Source: Ottelia alismoides
Taxonomy: Eukaryota; Streptophyta; Magnoliopsida; Alismatales; Hydrocharitaceae
Direction: 5' to 3'
Length of the DNA: 64,000 nt
Assembly (NCBI GenBank): GCA_037367405.1
Contig: JAZKJV010011608.1
Location: forward strand, 62,001-126,000
The position numbers were made by a program, and so were the translations under genes. The notes below the pieces were generated by a model. It was not told the origin of the DNA and did no database searches. It was given only the letters and a program-made list of their open reading frames with translations. Of the stretch, positions 42,991 through 54,500 are shown one piece after another; the stretch's first letter is position 1; each line of letters opens with the position of its first letter.

Positions 42991-44150
42991 TCTCCACAGG
43001 TCACGTGTGCAGCAGGTGACCCTCTCTCTTGCCGCCATTTCTCTGCATATACGTACCACACACATGTCACCTTCTCGCTCTGTGCGCACGTGCCCGGCAC
43101 ATCACCACCTTCTCCCCCTATACATTATGCCCACCATCGCCTGCCCTCTCCCGCAACGCCCCCTACCTCACCTCCTCGCAACTACCCCACCCTCAGTCGT
43201 TTCTAATCCTCCACCTATAAAGCTCTCCCCCCTTCCCAACGTCCTTCATATCCACCAACCAAAAAGGGAGAGCTCATGTGAGACCATCAGTAACAGAGGT
43301 GCGGCATCAAGAGTGACGCATTCGATCACTCCGACGAGATCTAAGGGGATTTCACCCCTTGCAACAGCAACAGCAGCTCTACTCGAGCTCGAGCCATGAT
43401 GAGCTCTCGAGTGACCATGGTGCTCATCCAAGCACCCTTCCTCAGCCGCCTTTACTACACCACCTCTGCCTCGCAACTCTAGCATCGCTTAGGCCCCGCC
43501 CATCGATGCCCTCTGCCCTCAGTCCATCATCAGGTATCCCTTTTAATCTTATTTCCATTTTTCTTCGGCATTCGTCTTTGCTACACTTCCATCCTCATTG
43601 CCATCGTCTTTGCCGCGTCGATTGCCTTCACCCCTCGACTTTCTCTGCTTCTTCTCCTACCTTCCATACACCCTCTGTATCCGACCTCGCGATGGCTGGA
43701 GATAATAGATCCAGAAACCCAACCACCCTCCCTCGCCTCGATGGAGATTCGCCCACAATCTCTTTGAATAGTGATGGACTGCCACAGGGAAACTCCAGTC
43801 ACTCCACCTTCAACCTTGCTTCGTACCTCTGCGCTCGACCCGCGCAACAACCACATTCGATCCTACATCGACACTTGGTCCTTGCCTTCAACCTTGTCGT
43901 GCATTCCCTCACTTGAACCCTCCTTCTGCCCAACACTATCTCCCTCATCGTTGAAACCATCACCATTGTTGGATCATATACACTCCCTCGATTTAACAGT
44001 CATACAACTGCCACATGGCACCCCGAGCCTATGCCCCTGCCAAGAGGTTCGGGTGTTTCGAACCCTCCCTAGAGTGCCATGTGGAGGCTGGGGTCTGAAC
44101 TTCAACCCCACTCCGAGTCACGAATGCCGCGTGAAATGCACATGTGTTTG
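42991..44150. other. C-rich block, LTR-like but unassigned
   Basis: An abrupt C-rich block in AT-rich surroundings, with a TATA-like CACCTATAAAGCTC near 43210. Open frames here (for example 43359-43916, plus strand) have the composition of the block and match no family I know. A 12-bp inverted pair (TGCCACATGGCAC and GTGCCATGTGG) lies near 43990-44080. It might be the promoter part of an LTR. Confidence 0.35.
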
Positions 44151-44811
44151 GGGATAATTGCACCAACACCCCGCAAGTTATAGAAAATGCAAGGAGGTCC
44201 CTGCCTAGCGAAGTCACGCGCCCTGTGCATGTACGCATGGGAAAATTGAAGGGAGACCCCATACAGGTTTCAAAAATTACATATAATTCCTCCATGGATC
44301 ATATTGGAAGGAAACTATTTGCTTTTATTGCATTATAGTTCTTAGAATTTCAATTTATCATATCTTTCTCATTTGAACTCCGATTCCAGTGCATCGTATG
44401 CCATTTTGAAGCTTATTGAATGCTCTATCATTTTTATATCTTATGAACAAATAAAAAGTTTTTACTGATTGATATTGTGTAGGGATTAATTTGATCTTTG
44501 CGTGCTGCATTTTGACATATTTGAGCTATTTTATTGAGAAAATTATTGACTTATTATGTAGGGACTCGATTGAGGACATTTTATTGGAATAATTCTCTTA
44601 TGTCTATTGATAAATATTAATCAAGGGATTAATCTCTCTAGGGCTCCATTAAGAGCATTTCAATCAGATTAATCTTTAGAAGAACACAATCGAGGAGGGG
44701 GAATTAATTCCTTGATGAGATCAAAATTCATTTTATATAAGGATGTTTAATTATTCCTCTTGTAACTATTGTTGGGTATTTACTGAGGAATTTGATTCAT
44801 TGCATAAGCTA
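44151..44811 (+). repeat. Probable left part of an old Athila-like LTR, split by the TRIM
   Basis: AT-rich sequence with words such as GATTGAGGAC, ATTAATCT and GAATTTGATTCATTG that recur in style after the TRIM at 53053-53678. A degenerate gypsy primer-binding site follows that segment. The left boundary is not determined. Confidence 0.4.
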
Positions 44812-45018
44812 TGTAACATCCCTGGCTTAGGTCTCCGGTCCGTTATTGAGGAAAACTGGCCCTGACAACTTGTTGGGTTCGGGCCCAAATGAACCCGTTG
44901 ACAACCACCCAAAATGCTTGAGCCCAAGTTGTCAAGTAGTAATCCCCACCACTTATAAACCACACCCACACTTTGTGAGTTTTCCATGCGGTACTATGTT
45001 TGCGGTCAAGGTGTTACA
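44812..45018 (-). repeat. Intact LTR of the TGTAACA TRIM
   Basis: 207 bp. The segment CCTGACAACTTGTTGGGTT and the following bases recur almost unchanged at 45245-45265 in the second LTR. This allowed the split LTR to be reassembled by position. Confidence 0.93.
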
Positions 45019-45335
45019 ACCTCCCCCACTTATATTCGCAATGTCCTCGTTGCGACATGGCCCATCACTTATTCCCAGTGATAATGGCGGTTGCACGCTC
45101 CGGGTAGCCTTTTCCTCCAACCTCTTTGTAGGGGCGGTTCCACCTCTCGGATAACCCTTTCCACTATCAGAGGGAACATGGATCTGATACCATTTGTAAC
45201 ATCCCGGTCTTAGGTCCCCGGTCTGTTATTGAGGAAAACTGGCCCTGACAACTTGTTGGGTTTGGGCCCAAATGAACCCGTTGACAACCACCCAAAATAC
45301 TTAAGCCCAAATTGTCAAGTAGTAATCCCCACTAC

Positions 45336-48300
45336 TGATTAACGCAGAATTGAGAGCGGTCGTATTGACTCACAAGGCGAGTCAACAGTCGGTGTCTTGA
45401 CCACTACAAAATCCTGGTTTAATCAACAATTAACCCACACTATAGATCAAAGAATTAGAAATAAATGTGGAGTTAAAATTTATTTTTAACTCTGCACAAA
45501 ATGTATAGCAAGCAAGTATGCAGAGAGTTCGAACACAGGGAGAAAACAGGGTAATTCAAATAGATGTGTGTGAGTGAGTGTGAGTGATGTCTACACTAAG
45601 CATGCAAGCAAAGATTTTTGTGGGTTTTTAATTTTTACTTTTTTAATTTTTAATTTTTAATTTTGTATTTTGATTTTTAGTTTTCTGATTTTTATAATTT
45701 TTATTTTATATTTTTTCCAATATTGGAATATAAAGATAATGTAATAAAAGAGGATAGAATATTAACCAAAAATAACCAAAAAATCAGAAATAAAATCTTT
45801 TTGATATTTTTATATTTTTCTACTGCTTTTGTGATTTTGGGGGGTTTTTCCAAATGTTTTTGGGGTTTTTAAATACTGAAATAAATCAAAACATTGACAA
45901 AGCTACTGACTGGGGGTAAAATTGGAATTAAAAATAACAAACGGCCACCAAAATTTTTTAAACTAATTTTAAAATAAAGATAATAAAATATAGAGTAAAC
46001 ATTAACTGAGTTTGTAATTTTTGTAGTTTTATAGAATTTTTTATATTTTTTTGAAATTTTTATGTATTTTTGAATTTTTAAGATTTTCTTTTGAGATTTT
46101 TAGGGATTTTTGGACTGACACTAAAATATGGTAAAATAGACAGTAGGGAATTTTTTTTGGAGTTTTTCGAGGTCTTTTAATATTTTTTTGGCATTTTCTA
46201 AGCTAGACAACGCTGAAATGGGGAGTTTTTTATTTTTAATAAATATGAAAATGCAAGAAAATAAAAAATAAAAAATATGGCATTAAAGTACAAGCACACA
46301 ATAGCTTAAGTTCAATTTTTGAGAATTTTTGGAATTAAAAACGATGCCCTGATTAATTAATTCAAGCACACAAAAATATCACAGCCTGGCAGGGGTATAC
46401 GTGCAAATATCCAAAAGTCCAGGGCATACATGCAATTTTCCTCAAAAATTAACACTTAAACTTACATTTACTGGACTAAAAACAAATTACAAAATCCGGA
46501 GGGGTCTCAGTACAAAATGTCCAAGCCAAGCACGTGCTATACACGCGCCTGATAGGGACCTAAATGCAATATCCACAAAATCTCCGGGGCTACTATGCAA
46601 AATATCCCAAACTTTCACTACGTTACAAATCTTGGGACTAAACTGAAATAAATAAACCCCAGGGGGTTCCTTGCAAAAAGCACACCCCCCTCACGCGCAC
46701 AGGCACGTGGGGTGATGTGGCGCAGGACCTGAGTGCAAATGAAATAAATGTGCGGGGCTTACATGCAAATAATACAAAAAGTTTATGCTACAGAAGAAAG
46801 TTTTGGTACTAAAAAGTAAATACAAAATGCGCAGGGATTAAGGTGCAAAATACCCTCGGCGCGCGATCCAACGGCGTAGAGGATGCCACTTATCCACGTG
46901 GCACGTTGCGGACGGCCGATGACGCTTCGACGATGCACGGCTTGGATTAGATCCTTCTTGGTTGATCGAACGGTCGAGGCAAAGGAGGATCGGACGGGGG
47001 CTATGCGTTCTGGGAGGAGCTCCTCGATCTGACGGCTGAGAGGTGATGACGAAGAACAACGAAGAACGCCGGCGAGGCGAGCTTCGTCGTCCCCGCTCTC
47101 CGTCCTCCGGTGACGATGGTGCTTCAAAATGGTCGTGGAGCTTCCTGGGGGTCTTCTCTTTCTCCTGGAGGTGTCAAAAGACCACGGCGACGGCCGTGGC
47201 ACTCACAGACGGTCGGCGGAGCTGGAGGACTCGGCTGAGCTCCGGCGAGCGACAAAATCTCTCCCCGGCGCTAGTCAACGTGCTTTGACCCTGCAAAAAG
47301 GGTTAGGAGGTCCAGGGCAAAATGCCTGGACCTCTGGATGGACGTGAAGGAGCGTGAAGCGGCGGGGCGATGATCGGCCGGAGGTGCGCTCCAGCCAAGT
47401 GGGTGGAATGGTCGATTCAGATGACGATTCTCAAAATTTATTAGGGGCTATTGTTCCTAGGACTAAGGCTAACCTATTGAGGGAGAAATAAATGGGTGAA
47501 AGGGCCCTCAATGGCCGGAGCCAAAGGGAGTAATGTACCTCGACCGCCGGTCTTGCGGGAGGTGGTGGAGGCGCCCTTGACCCCGTACGCCCTGGCTAAG
47601 GAGCTCGCGGCGGAGCTGTCACCTCCAGCGAGCTCAGGAGCGCAAGAAGGTGGAGAGGGGTGGACCAAGGGTTCTCCAATTCGAATCCAAAGTTGGGGTT
47701 CGTTTTTAAGTTGCTTGACCCGAGGTGGCAGGGGCTACTAGATCGAGGTGCCTTGGGCAAACGATGAAGATCTGGGAAGATCTAATAGGTCAGCGAGGAT
47801 CAGGGATGAACAGTGAGCAAATCTCATGAAGAATCCACTCCTCCTCGAGCAATGCAGTGATGGCAAAAAATTTGAGAAGAAGGGGGGTCACGGGCATTCT
47901 GACACGCTGCGGGAGCAAAGGACGGGGAGTTGACCAGCTGGTCAACAGCTCCAGCCACCTGGTTGGTCCACGTGGACCAACCAGGAAAATCCGCAGGAAA
48001 AATATTTGTAAATTCAATAAAAAATAGTAGCTGGTTGAATTAAATTTAGCTTATAAAATAAGAAATATTTATTATTTTATGTAGTATTTTATTCTGATTT
48101 TTAGTTAATTTTATGAGGTATATTTTTATGAGTTTACTTTTACACCTCTTATAGGTATAATACCTACATATTTTGGTCTCTATTTTTATTCTGTGTATTT
48201 TGAATTCTATTATTTTTATTTAGTATTTTATAGAATCATGAAATATTGTTATACAAACAAATATATTTTTTTTTTATTTTTCTGATGTATTTTTTATATT

Positions 48301-49122
48301 TAATAAAATATAAGTAAGTAATGTATAGGTATGTACATAAGTCTAATACCTAGGTCTTGCATATACAAATGTTTTTATTTTGAATTCTCTTTGTATTTTT
48401 ATTCTGATTTTAATATACAAATATATTATAAGTAATATTTACATAATTATAAAAATACAAGAATAATGAATAAATAATAAGTTGAATATTTTAATCAGTA
48501 CAGCTATACAAGGGGTCCAAAACTCAACTTTCAAACCGTAACTCTGAAAAATACGAAACCACCTCCATTAAATAGATTATTTTATGCTATATATAATTAA
48601 AGGTGAGTTTGGTACATTTCGAGTTTTTATTTGCTAGATACGGGTCTGGGAAGTTGGAGTTTTGGAATCTTATTCAGACCATAACTTATTATTTGTACAT
48701 TATCTTTCAGTGAAATCAATTTTGTATTTTTCTTTATTAAATTATCTACAACTTTCATGTACAAAGTTTCTTTATTTGATGAATAAAAAGTGGAACCAAA
48801 AATAGGTCCCAAAAATGAATGAAGAATGAATTAATAAATATAGGTATTTGGCCCTTATCTCCCCCTACTTTATTCCTGGTCGACCTAATCATCAAGGTGC
48901 CTAGGTCTCGGGGTTTTGGGTCATAAAATATTTACAATATTTTATTTTTTTTCTTTTCTTTTATTTATTCTATAATTTTGGTTTTAATTACAGTATTTTA
49001 TACACTATTTAGATGCACATGCATGAATGCTAAATTGCTCTATTTAATGCTATTTACAGGCATTTGCTAGGGTTTTTGATGCCAAAATGATAGAATAAAG
49101 ATGATGAAATGTGTATTCATCA
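45336..49122 (-). repeat. 3' LTR of the Athila element (3787 bp)
   Basis: On the minus strand it starts TGATGAATACACATTTC next to a G-rich tract (AGTATAGGGGG, the polypurine tract) and ends GCGTTAATCA. A GC-rich block (46840-47960) sits between AT-rich arms and probably holds the promoter. Open frames inside the block, such as 47202-46783 on the minus strand, have no known relatives and are not called as genes. Confidence 0.9.
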
Positions 49123-51646
49123 CCCCCTATACTTTACCTTTGCTAGTCCCTAGCAAACACTTATGCAATAAAAGTGCAAAAAGAAAGAAAAGAAAAAGCA
49201 GAACTTGGATTTTATTTGATCATCAAACTTGTCTTCACAAAATCAAAGTTTGGAGCTTAAGTCGGACCTTTGGAATTTTAGTGCGGGCGGAACCTTAATG
49301 ATAACCGAATTTGAAATCCAACAGTCCTTGAAAATCCCGAAGCTCTGTCCAAGTCTCCTCAATAGCCAGGTCAGAAATACTTCAACTCATACGCAAACTC
49401 TTACGACTATGAGTCTGACTCGTACAGTGTACGTGATGGTGGCTCCCCAACTAGAATGGCAAAGAAACTGACTTCTCCAGTACGACAACCCAATGATTCC
49501 CCAATCCAACAACTCTTCCATTAAGAAGCAGGGTATTCCCTTCTAAGTTCAAGTGGCAACCAACTCAAGAGGAGGGGGGTGAAGAGAAGAATGGACGGTA
49601 GCCAGTGTAGCTACCTATCCTAGGATGCAAGACCAGTGTAGTCAAGTCATCCAGCTGCAGGCTCACATGATTTGACTTTGAAGCTCAAGCTTGCTTATTT
49701 GACTTTACAACATATGTACACTCCGGCAGGCATTTTTATTTTTGTACATGCCTGTCCGCTTTTTTTGGAGTTTTTGCTTTTGCATTTTTTTGAATACTAT
49801 ATACAACAGCATTTACAGAGGGAGTTTTTCCTCTTGAGCCAGTAGACTGTCCCTCTTTTGAAGCTTTATTGTAACCCACGATCTCCTATCCTCGAATCTC
49901 ATCATTACTGGATGGGATGGGGCGCACTTCCCTCCCTAGAGGAGGACAAATGTTTCCACTTGTGTGTGTATCATACCGGCAAATCCAATCCCCTCACCAC
50001 TCCAACTGAGTTGAGCCATGTGAAAGGTGCAGGTGTCCAAGTTAGGTCATTATCAACAAGAGTCGTGCATGTGCTCTGAAATACTCTACTTAGGCAGTCA
50101 AGAATCCATTGAGCCAAGTCTCGTGATCCTCAAAGAATTAAGTCAACTAGACCTGAAGTACCTCAAATCCAGTTCCTATAAGGTTCCTGTTATTAGGTAG
50201 ATTTTAAGGTGCAATCAAGCTCCAATCTCCGGATTTTACTTATACTCGTTCAACTATCAAACTCAATCCGAAAAAATGCGAATACTATGCAATGCAATGC
50301 AGAAAATATTTTTGTGTGATGTAATTTTCAAAGATTTTGAACTTTTTATGGATTTTTGAAAAGATGATGATGATGCATATGCAGATGCAATTCTTTTTTG
50401 TCTTTTTGAAAAAGATTTTTCAAATGTTTTTGGATTTTACTTTTGCAAATGTTTTTGGGATTTTTGAAAACAAAAAGACTTTGGCTGAAAGTTAGGTGAA
50501 AATATGTACACGGGAGTGCTTCTTATATCTACAATAAGTGGATTTTAAGAATTTACAGGGTAAGTGATCAATTTTATAAGTACATAGTGGATTTTGGTGT
50601 GATGTAAATATTCCTCAAACTTATTTGACACAAGTTTTTTCAAAGAATTTTTGAAAACTATAGTCCAAAATAGTTTTTACAAACATGTACACACATTTGA
50701 AAATCATTTTACAAAGGTCTTCAAAACAGTATATACAGATTTTTCAACATATTTTTGCAACCATTTTTCCAATCATTTGCAAATCAGTTTTCAAGCATTT
50801 TATTTCACACAAAGAAAATAAATTTTACAATCAAAATGTTTTTACAAAGGTTGAAAACATGTAACAAAACGTTTTCAAATAGTTTTCAAAAGATTTTTCA
50901 AAAAGATTTTCAAATTATTTTTCAAACATTTTGCAAAAAATATTTTCACCTGATTTATTAATCAGTAAATACACAAAGAATTTGAGGAACAAAACAGCTT
51001 TTTATTAAAGTTTTTAATGAATTTTAAAGGATGATTAGCCATATTCATTAGGAAAATACGAAAGTACGAGTTATGGCTAAAGTATATACACAGTATATAC
51101 GACCCCCCTATACTTAGCTTGAGCTATGTCCTCATAGATCGGAGAGAAAAGAGAAGACATAACTCGTACTAAGTATAGACAAGTCTAAAGACTAAAGAAC
51201 TAATGAATGAATCAACGAATGAGAAGTTGACCGTCCCCCCTATACTTAGGATCAAAGAATCCTAAGTATAGCAGACTGTACACAACGCATGGAGGATCAA
51301 GGGTGGGAATGAACAGATCGTACTAAGATTGTCTCCTCCTATACTTAGGATAAGATATCCCTAAGTATAGACAAGAAGAGGAGATAATGGAGTTGATCGT
51401 AATGAATTAAAACTCGGGGTGCACACCCCCCTATACTTAGGACAAAGTTCATCCTATGGAAAACTGTCTACAAGGGCGACACCATTTCGGTAGATGAAGA
51501 AGATAGAAGAGGAAAAGAAGAAAATAAGAAAAGAAGAAAATAAATCAACATATGAAAGAGTGATATGAACAGATGGATCTGTACAGCGGAAGATGAAATT
51601 GATCACCATGTATGAGATGCAGATGATGTGAGTCAAAGAGCACATC
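49123..51646 (-). other. Non-coding 3' region of the Athila element, with repeated polypurine-like motifs
   Basis: No env-like frame was found. The parts at 50280-50960 are T- and A-rich with recurring TTTTCAAA words. Between 51100 and 51441 the word CCTATACTTAG (minus strand CTAAGTATAGG, mostly followed by Gs) occurs four times: near 51106, 51238, 51338 and 51428. It matches the polypurine tract at the LTR edge (49123-49133). Two of the copies lie in short inverted repeats (51240-51273 and 51338-51370). Confidence 0.75.
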
Positions 51647-52396
51647 TCATACCAGAAGAATGGGGGCAACGTCAATGGTCGGCGGATCATGATCTAGATA
51701 TAGTTTCAGGTGTTGACCATTGACTCGGAAGATAGAGGAAGATGACGGTTCAGATATGTCGATGCTGCCATTGTCATGTACCTTCCTGACCACATATGGT
51801 CCTTTCCACTTGCTCTGTAATTTCCCTGGGAGTAATTTCAGCCTGGAATCAAACAACCATACTCTCTGGTCTGGCTCAAACTGTTTATGGCCGATGTGGG
51901 AATCGTACCAAGTTTTCACTTTTTCTTTGTACTGTAGGCTGTTGGAAAAGGCTGTCTCTCAGTTTCTCCAGGGCTGCCAATTCTGCTCTTCTTTGTTCTC
52001 CTATGCTCTCGAGATCTAACAGTAACTCAGTGACTGCCCAAAAAGATTTGTGCTTGATTTCCACTGGCAAATGGCACGGCTTGCCATAGACGAGTCGAAA
52101 GGGAGATGTCCCCAATGGATTCTTGAAAGAAGTCCGATAGGCCCACAAGACCGAGTCAAAAAGCTGTGACCAATCCTTTCGGTCTGGGCGGACAACTTTC
52201 TGCAAGATAGTTGTTATCTCCCGGTTCGAGACTTCGGCAAGACCATTAGTCTGAGGGTGATACGGTGTGGCAACCCGATGGTCAATGCCGAACTCGTCTG
52301 CAAGGGTCCTAACCTTATCATTGATGAAGTGAGACCCCCGTCTGAAATCAAGACTCTAGGTACCACAAACCATGAAATGATATTTTCCCTCAAGAA
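51647..52396 (-). pseudogene. Athila integrase, C-terminal half
   Basis: The minus strand reads SDGGSHFINDKV, then HRVATPYHPQTNGLAEVSNR, then DWSQLFDSVLWAYRTSFKNP, GKPCHLPVEIKHKSFWAV, and in a shifted frame KEKVKTWYDSHIGHKQFEPD and WKGPYVVRKVHDNGSIDI. The order is the end of the integrase core, with the last catalytic Asp and Glu, followed by the chromodomain-free C-terminal region typical of Athila. A frameshift near 51955 separates the two parts. The N-terminal zinc-binding part is deleted. Confidence 0.92.
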
Positions 52397-52424
52397 TTTG
52401 GTACATTTCGAGTTTTTATGCTAT
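52397..52424. other. Deletion junction with templated filler
   Basis: Between integrase and the truncated 5' LTR lies a copy of the word GGTACATTTCGAGTTTTTAT that also occurs at 52469-52488, in the LTR itself. Such a short filler copied from nearby suggests the deletion was sealed by template switching. Confidence 0.7.
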
Positions 52425-53052
52425 ATTAAATAGATTATTTTATGCTATATACAATTAAATGTGAGTTTGGTACATTTCGAGTTTTTATTTGCTAGATACG
52501 GGTCTAGGAAGTTGGAGTTTTGGAATCTTATTCAGACCATAACTTATTATCTGTACATTATCTTTCAGTGAAATCAATTTTGTATTTTTATTTATTAAAT
52601 TATCTACAACTTTCATGTACAAAGTTTCTTTATTTGATGAATAAAAAGTGGAATAAAAAATAGGTCCCAAAAAATGAATGAAGAATGAATTAATAAATAT
52701 AGGTATTTGGCCCTTATCTCCCCCTACTTTATTCCTGGTCAACCTATTCATCAAGGTGCCTAGGTCTTGGGATTTTGGGTCATAAAATATTTACAATATT
52801 TTATTCTTTTTCTTTTCTTTTATTTATTCTATAATTTTGGCTTTAATTACAGTATTTTATACACTATTTAGATGCACATGCATGAATGCTAAATTGCTCT
52901 ATTTAATGCTATTTACAGGCATTTGCTAGGGTTTTTGATGCCAAAATGATAGAATAAAGATGATGAAATGTGGATTCATCAACTACTTATAAACCGCACC
53001 CACACTTTGTGAGTTTTCCATGTGGTACTATGTTTGGGGTTAGGGTGTTACA

Positions 53053-53701
53053 AGCTCATTCAATGAAAGATTATTAGATTGAATTCATTGATTATTCGTT
53101 GAGGATTTAATCTTTGTAGAGACTCATTTGACGATTGATTTATTCACCTTGCATTGCTTGAGCATTGCTTTGGGGAGTAAATCACAGGAAGAATTTTAAG
53201 GTCCACTATATATTGAGGATTATCATTGATCTAGTCATTTGTCGGATTATTTAATAATAATTCTTTAAGCATGCAACATGAAATTAATTCGATAAATCTT
53301 TTGGATTTAACCTCTTTCAATATGTGATTTCATTAAAGGATTAATTGATTATTTGAATTTGAGGATGGATTTTATATAACCACAGATCAAGTGCTTCATT
53401 TTCCTCTCTATTTTATTGTGTTCACATTGTATTGCATTTCCCTCATCTTATTTCCATCTTGTTTTCTAACACAGAGATCAATATTACAATTAGTAAATTA
53501 AATTGATTGATATAAAACTGTATAAGTAAAAGATTTTATTCCATGTGTTCGACCTTGATAGACTTACCATGTAAAATTGTTCCACAATATTCAAGATTTA
53601 TGATTTTTGATCATCCAAATTCCGCCTCCTATACTACAAATATCGATTATTAAAGAAGCAAAAAAAATAGGTTTATCAAATGGCATTGTTGTCAGGGAAC
53701 G
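53053..53701 (+). repeat. Probable right part of an old Athila-like LTR, with degenerate primer-binding site
   Basis: The AT-rich sequence ends TTTATCA at 53678 and is followed by TGGCATTGTTGTCAGGGAAC at 53681-53700. This resembles the Athila primer-binding consensus (TGGCGCCGTTGCCGGGGAAC) with four changes. If correct, the TRIM was inserted into the LTR of an older element facing the plus strand, making a three-level nest. Confidence 0.5.
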
Positions 53702-54500
53702 ACATATTTTTGGGGGTTTAGATTAAATTTATTAAATTAATTATCTGTGAATTTAATTCATGTGTAAGTTTATCCCTTCACTTTCTTGCATTCATTTTTT
53801 ACATTTCATTCACATTTCTCTCTCACTCCAGATACTAACCACAATTTCTCCCTTCGCAGATAACTTGGATCAAAATTTTCGACAAAGATCAACGATCTAC
53901 AAAGAAAATTGTTCTTTTTTTTTCCACGAAAGAGAGAGAGAGAGCTTAGATTAGTTTTTTTTCTGCATCACTTACATGGTTTCTTTGAACCTCAATTTTT
54001 GTAATAAATTGGACTGAAATCTTTGTGGTGTGTCGTGTTTGTTTCAACCCCTTTTGTACGGTTGAGACCTGATACATGCGAATGCACGCATGTGAGGATA
54101 CATGTGATATGAATACTCCCATATCTGGGATTAGGCCAAAGTGGAAAAATAATCTTTCCATAACTCTATGTGTGTGTTCTGGAGAAATGAAATGTGCCAT
54201 TATAAAGATCTTGAAAAAGCCTTCCAATGCATAAAAACTCCCCTGATTCAAGTTGTGTAGCTACCGGAATTAATAAAACAAGTTGACTAAACAATTATGT
54301 AAAATAGCACATTGTGTGGCATGTCATCCCATGGTAGGTCACGTATGACATATCACCACCAACAAGTCATCCCTTACAAGGCCCCTGTGGTAGGTCGCCC
54401 AGTAATGGGTCACTTATGGTAGGTCACTCCATAAAAGATTGCCCGTGACATGCGATGAATATTCATTTCATCATCTATGTTCATTTATTCTAGCTTAAAA
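53702..54500. other. Unassigned sequence after the degenerate primer-binding site
   Basis: No gag frame was found. A pyrimidine-rich stretch and a GA repeat (near 53931) are present. At 54325-54455 the word GGTAGGTC(A/G)C recurs four times, and related words are seen near 58270. Confidence 0.5.

Larger units (their letters stand above)
45336..52981 (-). mobile_element. Athila-type Ty3/gypsy element with large internal deletion
   Basis: Bounded by a perfect 5-bp duplication ACTAC (45331-45335 and 52982-52986) inside a TRIM LTR. Minus-strand ends are TGATGAAT and TTAATCA. In minus order it has the first ~560 bp of the 5' LTR (52981-52424), a junction, the C-terminal half of integrase (52396-51647), a long non-coding 3' region (51646-49123) and a full 3' LTR (49122-45336, 3787 bp). 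Gag, protease, reverse transcriptase, RNase H, the N-terminal half of integrase and most of the 5' LTR are missing. The shared LTR parts differ at only about 14 positions in 520. Confidence 0.94.
44812..53052 (-). mobile_element. TRIM with TGTAACA ends, interrupted by an Athila element
   Basis: The left LTR is 44812-45018 (207 bp, TGTAACATCCC...GTGTTACA). The internal part is 45019-45194 (176 bp). The right LTR is split into 45195-45335 and 52987-53052 by the Athila insertion. The minus-strand primer-binding site TGGTATCAGATCC at 45192-45180 gives the orientation. Flanks AGCTA and AGCTC suggest a 5-bp target duplication with one mismatch. No coding sequence. The TGTAACA ends recall Cassandra-type TRIMs, but I could not confirm the 5S-like promoter boxes. 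Confidence 0.9.

Noticed and set aside
43359..43916. 185-residue plus-strand frame beginning MQQQQQL
   Set aside because: Composition follows the C-rich block, no known family, no splice or promoter context that favours it.
44035..44070. GGTTCGGGTGTTTCGAACC as part of a tRNA gene
   Set aside because: No cloverleaf, A box or acceptor stem around it; it is only a short inverted repeat.
44812..45018. 5S rRNA-like promoter boxes expected for Cassandra TRIMs
   Set aside because: Only a loose resemblance (CTTGGGCTCAAG) was seen; not enough to call the boxes or the family.
46783..47202. 139-residue minus-strand frame
   Set aside because: Inside the GC-rich block of the Athila LTR; no domain recognised and no conservation can be shown.
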